Source: Chlamydiota bacterium
GTDB taxonomy: Bacteria > Auribacterota > Tritonobacteria > UBA1439
Length of the DNA stretch: 51,802 bases
Reading direction: 5' to 3'
NCBI GenBank assembly: GCA_012729785.1
Contig: JAAYCL010000040.1
Location: forward strand, 1 to 51,802
Under the pieces are notes generated by a model. That model worked only from the letters and a program-made list of their open reading frames with translations. It did no database searches and was not told the origin of the DNA. A program made the position numbers and the translations under genes. Positions 8,544 through 16,300 of the stretch are shown here, piece after piece (within the stretch, counting starts at the first letter, position 1; each line of letters begins with the position of its first letter).

Positions 8544-9830
8544 TCAACGCGCCCAGCCGAAGCCCGCTCCCGTCCTCCAATCCTCCACCGCGGCGGGCAT
8601 CGCATCTGAAGGGGCGTCCGCGTCTCCCGGCTGGAAGCTGACCCTGAGAACGGGTGTCGAGCCGGGAAGGTTCGGCTCGCTCCCGCACATCGCCTCCATG
8701 TAATCGGTATAGCCGTCCCCGTCGGTGTCGGGGAGAAGCGGGTCGGTATGCCAGAACCCCTCCTCATCGGCGTTGGTGAGCCCGTCGCCGTCGCTGTCGA
8801 CGTTGAGGAACCCCTCGTCGAGCGCTATCCGCACCGGGTCCAGTTCGGATGTCTGCACGGCATAGGCGGACTGGCCGTCGGTGGTGATGACGATGTCGCC
8901 GACACTCGGGCAGTCGGTTTCCCGCGCACAGGGGCACTCCTGCCCGCTCGCCGTGGTGCGGTAGACGAGCGCCCCCGCGGCGGTGACGCCCGTCGGCCGT
9001 CCCGCCAGGCTTGCGCAGGACGAGTAGACGGCCCTGCCGAGAAGGCGGTCCACGGCGTCCTGGGTCGGGTGGTTGTACGCGGTGCCGCCGCTGATGAGGG
9101 CGATCTCCGGCTTCATCGCGTTCAGATAGCAGGCCAGGGAGCTTGTCTTGCTTCCGTGGTGGTTGGCATGGAGGACGTCGACACCGCTCTCCGCGCTCAG
9201 GTAGGGAGCGTCGGAATGGTACGGATGCCCCGACGGATTGGCGTATGAGACGAGGGCGCAGGCCAGCTCGTCCTCCCGGGTGCCCGGCATGTCGCCGGCG
9301 GTCAGGTAGTCGAAGTCGCCGTACTCGATCAGCAGTGCGACGCTCCGGCTGTTGGGGTCGCTCGCGCTTGGGGCGACGTACGCGCCGTCGATGAACAGGC
9401 CGTTCGCCGCCACGCAGGCGGCGTATGCCCCCTCGCCGAGCGGGATGGGGGATCCCACCCCGATCGCCGTTCCCCGCCCGAATCCAGCGTTCACTCCGCA
9501 GTGCCATACTGCGCCCGCGGTATAGCCTCCGTTGAGGACGCTGTTGAGACCCCCGTAGTGGTCGTTATGGTCGTGCGAGCAGACGACGTAATCGAGGTGG
9601 CGCCCCCCCGGAGGGAATAGGTTGTTGAGGTAGGGGAGTACGTTGCTCGTCCCCTTGCCGCTCGTACCGCCGTCGATGAGGATGGTCGTCCCGTCCGGGC
9701 CGATGATAAGTTCGCTTGATCCCTGCCCGACGTCGATGACGTGGATCTGGAGCTCTCCGCAGCGTGCACCCCCCGGGATGAGGAGAACGAGCATCGCCGC
9801 CGCAACCGCGACTCCGCGCGCGCGTCTCAT
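8544..9830 (-). CDS. Secreted ComEC-like MBL hydrolase with TSP3-type repeats and VSFQP/GW tag
   Basis: 428 residues from the ATG at 9830. That start is chosen because a signal peptide follows at once (about 1-24, cleavage near ARC-G) and a GGGAGGG ribosome site lies about 8 bases upstream; the frame is open further upstream but that part is out of character and overlaps the pseudogene. The MBL domain (about 26-340) starts with the ComEC-type strand HVIDVGQG and has HDHNDH at 86-91, AGDM and ANHHG. Two Asp-rich TSP3-type calcium-binding repeats follow (about 347-388), then the tag (395-428, LRVSFQP to FGWAR). There is no lamin-tail domain. I could not find a convincing promoter for this member. 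Confidence 0.85.
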   Translation of the reverse strand: MRRARGVAVAAAMLVLLIPGGARCGELQIHVIDVGQGSSELIIGPDGTTILIDGGTSGKGTSNVLPYLNNLFPPGGRHLDYVVCSHDHNDHYGGLNSVLNGGYTAGAVWHCGVNAGFGRGTAIGVGSPIPLGEGAYAACVAANGLFIDGAYVAPSASDPNSRSVALLIEYGDFDYLTAGDMPGTREDELACALVSYANPSGHPYHSDAPYLSAESGVDVLHANHHGSKTSSLACYLNAMKPEIALISGGTAYNHPTQDAVDRLLGRAVYSSCASLAGRPTGVTAAGALVYRTTASGQECPCARETDCPSVGDIVITTDGQSAYAVQTSELDPVRIALDEGFLNVDSDGDGLTNADEEGFWHTDPLLPDTDGDGYTDYMEAMCGSEPNLPGSTPVLRVSFQPGDADAPSDAMPAAVEDWRTGAGFGWAR

Positions 9831-9886
9831 GGCCGTGCCCTCCCATCGTTCCATCTCCAAGATGCAGCATCCGGACGCGGAGCGTG

Positions 9887-10553
9887 TCATGGGAATGTAA
9901 AGGCAGTGTAAAATGCGGGGGGGCAGAGCCGGCCGCAGCCGGGCACGCGGTTGTGTGCCGCGCCGGAGGAGGGGGCGAAGTCCCCGGGGCGGGGACGCCC
10001 CGCGGGCTGGCAGTTGATCCGCGCCTGGGGTGGGCCGGCGGTCCGCCCGGGGGTCATCGGGGCGCTCCCCCCCGCCGCCTCGATCATGTCGCTCCGTGCG
10101 TCCCCGTCTCCGTTGGGACTCAGGGGGGGGCAACACGATAGGTGAAGACCTCCTCGCCCTCAAAGAGGCAATCCGCGTCGCTGTCGGGATCAAAACGGAT
10201 CGGTCCGCCGGGCGATCTTCTCTGCGTCGAGGGAGCGGCGGGCGTTGTCTTCCACCGTCGTCCGGGCGGTGGATTGGACGCGGCGCCTTTCGGAAAGACC
10301 CACATCACGGAGATGTCGGCCCGGGGGGGAGGAGGGCTTTGACGATGCGCCGGGGGAGGGCGGGATCTCCCGGCTCCGAGACAGAATGCAGGTCCCCGGC
10401 GGAGAACAGGGTATATCCGTGCGCATCCACAGCGACGGATAGGTCATCCGCCAAAGCGGGAAAGGAGAGTTCGGCGGTACGCGGGAAAGCGGAAGGCGGC
10501 GCGGGAGACACGATGATGATGCAGACGGATCGACCCGCGGATTGCGTACGCAC
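9887..10553 (-). pseudogene. Decayed tag-bearing array gene (C25-propeptide-like N-terminus fused to TSP3 repeats and degenerate tag)
   Basis: Three overlapping minus-strand frames together read like an array member broken by two frameshifts. Frame A (10553-10305) encodes a segment resembling the propeptide of the C25 peptidase at 18860-22603: a GDL core, then PALPRRIV and LPPG against PALPYRPV and IPRG. After a shift near 10325 at a C run, frame B continues to two Asp-rich TSP3-like repeats. After a second shift at the G8 run near 10122-10129, frame C encodes the second repeat and ARINCQP with a degenerate tail ending in GCG instead of YGW. The signal peptide is missing or ruined and the peptidase domain is deleted. 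Homopolymer assembly errors could explain the shifts, but not the loss of the Phe and Trp of the tag. Confidence 0.72.
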
Positions 10554-10580
10554 GCGTTCCGCCGTTCGGCGTCCCGGCGT

Positions 10581-13058
10581 TCAGTCCATCCATCCGTATG
10601 GATGCGGCGGTTCGGCGCTGCCGGAGCCGTCCTCCAGCACATAGTCGTACGGCGGGCTGGAACCCACGGGCTGGAAGCTGATCTTCCATGGGTTTCCCCA
10701 CGGGGTGGGGGACGGGGTAGGTGTCGGCGTGGGCGTGGGGCCGCTGAAGACGCTGTTTTGGGCGCGCGCGGTGCCGTTCAGGGGATTGCCGTTGGCGTCG
10801 AGGCCGTTCAGAGTCGCGCCGTCGTTCCGCGCCCAGTTCTCGGCGAGATTCCCGGAGACCGCCGGATCCTTCCGCTCCATCGTGTAGTAGGACGGCGAGG
10901 CGCTTCCCGCGAACCATCCGCCCGCGCAATTCACCTCGTCGATGACCGTCGAGCCGAACTGGAGCGTGAGGTGCTCGCCGGAGTTGGAAAGGCCGCTCCC
11001 GCTGAAGGTCCCGAAGGTATCCGCAGGTAGGTCGCTCACAGCGTTATCCGACGTCCTCTCCGCGAGAAAATACCCGCTCGGTGCGATGGTCCCCGAGAGG
11101 GTGATGATCGCAGTCACTCCCCCTCTCTCGTGGAGTTTCCATCCGGCAACGGATATCTCTCCGCCGGTGGTATTGTGGAGCTCGATCCACTCGTGGGTGC
11201 TGCCCGCGGCGGTCCCGCCCCAGGCCACCTCATTGATAACCACAACCCCGGCCGCGACGGGCGTCGGGGTCGACGTCGGAGACGGCGTGGGGGTGGGGGT
11301 GCGGGTCGGCGTACGGGTGGGCGTGTTGGTCGGGGTCGGAGTCACGGTGGGGGTCGGGGTGCTGGTCCCCGTGTGCGTGGCGGTCGGCGTCACCGTGGGC
11401 GTGTGCGTCGCCGCGGGCCCGCCGCCGGCATAGACGCTGTTCTGAACGCGCGCGGTGCCGTTCAGGGGATTGCTGTTGGCGTCGAGGCCGTTCAGGGTCG
11501 CGCCGTCGTTCTGCGCCCAGTTCTCGGCGAGATTCCCGGAGACCGCCGGATCCTTCCGCTCCATCGTGTAGTAGGACGGCGAGGCGCTTCCCGCGAACCA
11601 TCCGCCCGCGCAATTAACCTCGTCGATGATTGTCGAGCCGAACTGGAGCGTGAGGTGCTCGCCGGAGTTGTGCAGACCGTTCCCTCCGATCCGGTCGGCC
11701 GAGATGTCGCTCACCGCGGTGTCGTCGGTCCGCTCGACCAGGTAAAAGCCGTTCGCCTCGATGGTGCCGGTGAGCGTGCAGTACACGGTGGCGCCTCCCG
11801 CCTTGTGCAGGCTCCACCCCGAGAGGTTGAACGGGCCCCCGGTCGTGTTGTGGAGCTCGATCCACTCGTCAGAGGTGGAGGCGGCGGTACCCCCCCATGC
11901 GATCTCGTTGATGACGACCGAGCCGGCGGCGACGGTTGGCGTGGGCGTCGCGGTTGCGAGCGGGGGCGTCGGCGTCGGCGTGTTCGTCGGCGTCCAGGTC
12001 GGCTGGCCGAGGGGGGTGTCGTCGGTGTCATGGCCGGTGATCAGCGGGATCGGGTCCTCGCCCACGGGAAGCGCCGCGATCGACCAGTAGCTCCCGTCCG
12101 TCCGGACGTGCACGTGGTTGTTGCTGGTGTAGCACTCCGGGTACGTATCCTCGGGCGCCCAGGAGTCGTTCGGGGGGGTGTCGTCGCCCGGATTCAGGCG
12201 GATGATGCTCGGGATGCCCCGGTCGATGACGTCCCAGAGGTTGTCGACCGTCTCCCGGCGCGGGTGCTGAAACGCGTTCGGCCAGACGGAGATGATCGCC
12301 GCCTCGGGATCGAGCGCCCCGATGAAGGAGGGGGAGCTGATGCCGTAGGTATACGAGCCGTGGTGATCCACGAGCATCACGTCCACGCCTCGATCGAGTC
12401 CGTATTCTCCGATCACGAGGGCGGCCTGCGCCTCGTTGGTCCCCTCCGCGTCGCTTCCCAGGTACATGTCGAACCCGCCGTAGGTCACGAGGCAGGTGAT
12501 GGACTGGTCATTTTCCGTCCCCGACGAAACGCTTTCGCGGTCCCGCACATACAGGAGGGGGGTCGTATCGGGGGCGCCTGCGGTAAGAAAGCGAAGCATC
12601 GCGCCGTTGCCGAGGTCGATGTCCGTGGAACCGTCGACGGAGACGGTTGCCCGCTTCCCCGGCACGGCATTCACGGTATTCATGTAGTTGGAGGAGATGC
12701 CGCCGCTCTGTGTCAGGGTGCCGCCGCGGTCGTAGTAGATCCCGAACTTCGATTGCCCCCCCATCTGGCTCACAAGGTCGTCGAGGCCTTCGATATGATC
12801 GCTGTCGTAGTGTCCGGCGATCGCATAGTCGATGTAGGGGATACCCTGGGAGAGGAGGAGCGCTTTGCACTGGGAAGCCCAGGGTGCCCCCCCGCCTTCG
12901 TCGAACAGGACGACCTTCCCGTTCGGGCCCCGGATCACCGTACCCGTCCCGCTCCCGCCGCCCCCCCAGATGGTCCAGAGTTCCAGATGCTGGGCGGACG
13001 CGGGGGCGCTCCAGGAGAGCAGGGCCGCAAGCAACAGATACCTCGGGGTACGGTTCAT
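10581..13058 (-). CDS. Secreted MBL-fold hydrolase with two near-identical lamin-tail domains and ISFQP/GW tag
   Basis: 825 residues. Signal peptide about 1-22 (cleavage after ASA). MBL domain about 25-335 with HYDSDH at 83-88, LGSDAEG and LVDHHG; the divergent HYDSDH form is shared with the 13314-18626 product. Thr/Pro linkers join two lamin-tail domains (about 381-539 and 604-767) that begin VVINEIAWGG and VVINEVAWGG and end in almost the same 60 residues. The tag is at 791-825 (WKISFQP to PYGWMD). The DNA of the repeated part is about 97% identical between copies, so the duplication is recent or kept alike by conversion. A promoter at 13125-13153 has a short ACGGAA/TTCCGT dyad at the expected transcript start. 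Confidence 0.88.
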   Translation of the reverse strand: MNRTPRYLLLAALLSWSAPASAQHLELWTIWGGGGSGTGTVIRGPNGKVVLFDEGGGAPWASQCKALLLSQGIPYIDYAIAGHYDSDHIEGLDDLVSQMGGQSKFGIYYDRGGTLTQSGGISSNYMNTVNAVPGKRATVSVDGSTDIDLGNGAMLRFLTAGAPDTTPLLYVRDRESVSSGTENDQSITCLVTYGGFDMYLGSDAEGTNEAQAALVIGEYGLDRGVDVMLVDHHGSYTYGISSPSFIGALDPEAAIISVWPNAFQHPRRETVDNLWDVIDRGIPSIIRLNPGDDTPPNDSWAPEDTYPECYTSNNHVHVRTDGSYWSIAALPVGEDPIPLITGHDTDDTPLGQPTWTPTNTPTPTPPLATATPTPTVAAGSVVINEIAWGGTAASTSDEWIELHNTTGGPFNLSGWSLHKAGGATVYCTLTGTIEANGFYLVERTDDTAVSDISADRIGGNGLHNSGEHLTLQFGSTIIDEVNCAGGWFAGSASPSYYTMERKDPAVSGNLAENWAQNDGATLNGLDANSNPLNGTARVQNSVYAGGGPAATHTPTVTPTATHTGTSTPTPTVTPTPTNTPTRTPTRTPTPTPSPTSTPTPVAAGVVVINEVAWGGTAAGSTHEWIELHNTTGGEISVAGWKLHERGGVTAIITLSGTIAPSGYFLAERTSDNAVSDLPADTFGTFSGSGLSNSGEHLTLQFGSTVIDEVNCAGGWFAGSASPSYYTMERKDPAVSGNLAENWARNDGATLNGLDANGNPLNGTARAQNSVFSGPTPTPTPTPSPTPWGNPWKISFQPVGSSPPYDYVLEDGSGSAEPPHPYGWMD
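10771..10985 (-). repeat. Intragenic duplication, copy nearer the 3' end
   Basis: 215 bp of the second lamin-tail domain. It matches 11455-11669 with about six differences by eye, without gaps, at a distance of 684 bp. Confidence 0.85.
11455..11669 (-). repeat. Intragenic duplication, copy nearer the 5' end
   Basis: 215 bp of the first lamin-tail domain, the partner of 10771-10985. Direct repeats this alike can recombine, which would delete exactly one lamin-tail domain in frame (684 bp is a multiple of three). Confidence 0.85.
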
Positions 13059-13124
13059 CGTCTTCCTCTTGTGCGGGCAGGGGGGAAGGTACGGCCGGGA
13101 TGCACGGAACGCCTTCCGTTAAAG

Positions 13125-13153
13125 ACTGTACCATGCATCTGCGGTCTGGACAA
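13125..13153 (-). promoter_or_regulatory. Candidate promoter of the double lamin-tail MBL gene
   Basis: On the minus strand TTGTCC (13153-13148), a 17-base spacer and TACAGT (13130-13125). The expected start falls in or beside a small dyad (ACGGAA/TTCCGT, about 13104-13119). Both boxes match consensus at four of six positions, so this is moderate evidence. Confidence 0.5.
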
Positions 13154-13313
13154 TACAAAAGAGCGGCAATGCCGAATACTCTACCCATCCATGAGGGAGG
13201 AGTGTGCGGTTCTGTCGGGCGCACCCGGTCGCATCGATAGCTTCCGGAACGCCGATAATGCCCCCAGAGAGGGACGCGGTGGCGAGGGGCCGGGAGGCCG
13301 GTCGACCGCCGCG

Positions 13314-16300
13314 CTACGGGGCGGTGATCCAGCCGTAGTTGATCTCCGCGGAGAATGCCTGGCCTTTGTCCCACGCGAACGACTCGGCGGCCGTGTGGGA
13401 CGAAGGCTGGTAGTTGATCAGGATCGGTCCGCGCGGCCCCACGTTCGGGTCGACCGGGTTTCCGTTGAACCTGAACTCGATGAAGTCCGAGTAGCCGTCG
13501 CCGTCCGTGTCCGATCGGTGGATATCCATGTCGGTCCCGTCCGGATTATCCATCGGGTGGTACGGGTCGTAGCCGGATATGCCGTCGTATCCGATCTCGT
13601 CCGCGTCGTCGACGCGGTCGTCGTCGTCGTCCTCGTCCATCCACTCCTCGGAGTTGTCGAGGTCGCCGTCGGGGAGGCCGTCCCCGTCGGAGTCGCCGGG
13701 GACCGAACCCCCGTCCATCGGATCGGTTTCGAAGTAGAGTTCCCATACGTCGGGGACGCCGTCCCCGTCATCGTCGTTATCGACGCTGTTCGGCTGGCCG
13801 TCGTCGTCGGGATCGTTGAACGCGGCGCCGGCCGCCGTCCTCCCGGGTGAGCAGCGGAGCGCGCCTGTCGTGGGATGATTCGCGAAGGTGTGACCGGTGT
13901 TCAGTTCCGGGTTGAGGACCTTCGAGTACCCGGTCGCGGTGCTGCCATAGGTAAAGGTGTCCACGACGGTGTTCCCGGTATTGCCCCAGAGCATGATGGT
14001 GTCATAATTGTTGTTCAGGCCGAGATCGTTATCCGCTTTGGTTTTCGCGGCATAGCCAAACATGCCCGTGGGGGTGGCGGTGTCGTCGAACAGCACGATC
14101 GCCTCCCCCGCCGGCACAACGGTGTTCGCGGCGAACGTCTTGTCGTAGTTCGAAGACCAATTCGCCGGGTCGGTTTCCTGGGTCACCCGGTATCCCCCGA
14201 GGCGGACCGCGTACGAGCGGACGTTGGCGAACTCGATGAACTCGTCGGCGTCGCTGTCCCCGACCGCGCCGTAGCCGTCGGCGTTGCTATAGGTATCGCC
14301 GGTGGGCGCGGCGAAGAACTCGTTGATGAGGAGATCTCCCGCCTGGGCATACGGGGGCGATGCGGCGCTTGTGGGCACGCTGTCGAACCGGACGATCTCG
14401 TCGTAATCGGAGAACCCGTCGCCGTCCGTATCGGTGGAGAACGGGTTCGTCCAGTACCGGTACTCCACGACATTCTTCAGCCCGTCGCCCTCGGGATCCC
14501 CGTCCGGGCCGTTGGCGCCCGTTTCGTCGTTGGGGTCGAGGTCGTATTCGAACTCCCATCCGTCCTGCATCCCGTCGCCGTCGCAGTCGGGATCGTGCGG
14601 GTCGGTGCTATTGATGCCGCTGTTGTACTCCCATCTGTTGGAGAGCTGATCTCCGTCGGGGTCGGCGTTGGCCCCGTCGTCCCCCGCGGCGCTCACCGGG
14701 CTGAGGGAGTTTAGCACCTCCCATCCATCGGGAAGCCCGTCGCCGTCCGTGTCGCCGTCGTTGGGATCGGTGCCGGTGTTCGTCGGGCTCACGTAGACGC
14801 CGGTGGCCGTTTCGACGCCGTCGGTGAGGCCGTCGGCGTCCGAGTCCGCGCTGAGCGGTTTGGTGGAGTCGTCGGTGATCCCTGGCGGATTCCCGTCACG
14901 GCCGAGGTACTCCTGGAGGTTGGTGAGGCCGTCGCCGTCGGGGTCGCCGGCGGCGCCGTTGGGGCCGGAGGCGTTCAGCGGGTCGAGGCTGCAGGCCACC
15001 TCCCAGCCGTCCTGTATTTCGTCGTCGTCGCTGTCGGCGTCCCCGAGGGCGGTCCCGTTCATGCACTCGGAGAGGTTGGAGAGTCCGTCCTCGTCGGGGT
15101 CGAGCGGGGCGTCGGCGGGGTCGAGCGGGTTCAGATTGTTGGCGATCTCCCATCCGTCCGGCATCTCGTCATCGTCTGTGTCCGGATTCAGCGGGTCGGT
15201 GCTGTCGGTGGCGAAGCTGGGGAGATCCGGGGCGGGCGGGAGGCCGTCTTTCCCCAGATACTCCTGGAGGTTGGTGAGGCCGTCGTCGTCGGGGTCGCCG
15301 GCGGCGCCGTGGGGCCCGTCCTTGAGCCCCGGCGCCGATTCGCCGGTCGTTCCGTCGTCGCGCGGATCGAGGCCTCCGTCGACCTCGAAGTCGTCCCGCA
15401 GACCGTCGCCGTCGCTGTCGACGGCATAGGCGTTCGTCTCCGCGGGGGTGTGGTAGGGACGGTAGTAGGCGCTTCCGGCGAAGGTGACGCCGTCCGGTTC
15501 GTAGTCCCCGTTTTGGTTCGCGTCTTCGATCGGGTCGGGGATCGTATCTCCGTCGCTGTCGGTGTCCTGGGCGTTCTGGAGGCCGTCATTGTCCGGGTCT
15601 CCCGACGGCTCGAAGATGTCGGCGATGCCGTCCTCGTCGGTGTCCGCGTATCTCCCCGTGGGGGTCATCGCCCCCGCGGCGAGGAAGACCCAGTCGTAGT
15701 ACGGCGCCGTCCCCGACGTGTCGTTCGTATCCACTCCCGGCGTACTGCGGCTAAGACTGAAGCCCTCGTCGAGGTGGTCGGGGTCGTCGAAGTCCGGGAT
15801 GAGATTCTGCCCCGCCGAGTCCCCGGGAAGATTGCTGTCGTTCGGCTCGTCATAGAGGATGGTATCGACGGCGATGGGGGTGCCGGTCTCGTTCGCCGGG
15901 AGTATGAGGCGTATGCCGTCCGCGGGGCTCGGTGCGTAGTGCCATGCGCCGTCGTAGTAGGTGTACTGGTCGCCGTTCTGGAACGCCGTCACCCCGAGGC
16001 CGTTCCAGTCGGCCGCCGCGACCCCGCTCCGGCCGAGGAGGAGATAGCTCTTCGGGAACATCAACATCACGGTGTCGTCGGGAAACGCATCCCCGTTGGG
16101 CGTGAACGAGGAGCCCCCCGCCTGGATCCTGAATCCGCTGATGTCGACCGTCCGGTCGTCGGGATTGTAGAGCTCCACCCACTCCTGCGTCGAGTCGTCG
16201 CCCGCGGGCTCGTAGCAGACCTCGTTGATCTTGACGTTCACCCCGGGGTAGTGCGGGTTGCTGTGCGAACCGGTCGGGTTGGGGGCGGCGACCTGGCGGA

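Noticed and set aside
9831-10193. Upstream extension of the 8544-9830 gene
   Set aside because: Signal peptide and ribosome site mark the ATG at 9830; the extension is Arg/Pro-rich and overlaps the decayed gene in another frame.
11130-13850. 906-codon plus-strand frame
   Set aside because: It spans the ends of two minus-strand array genes and the gap between them, with biased composition and no domain.
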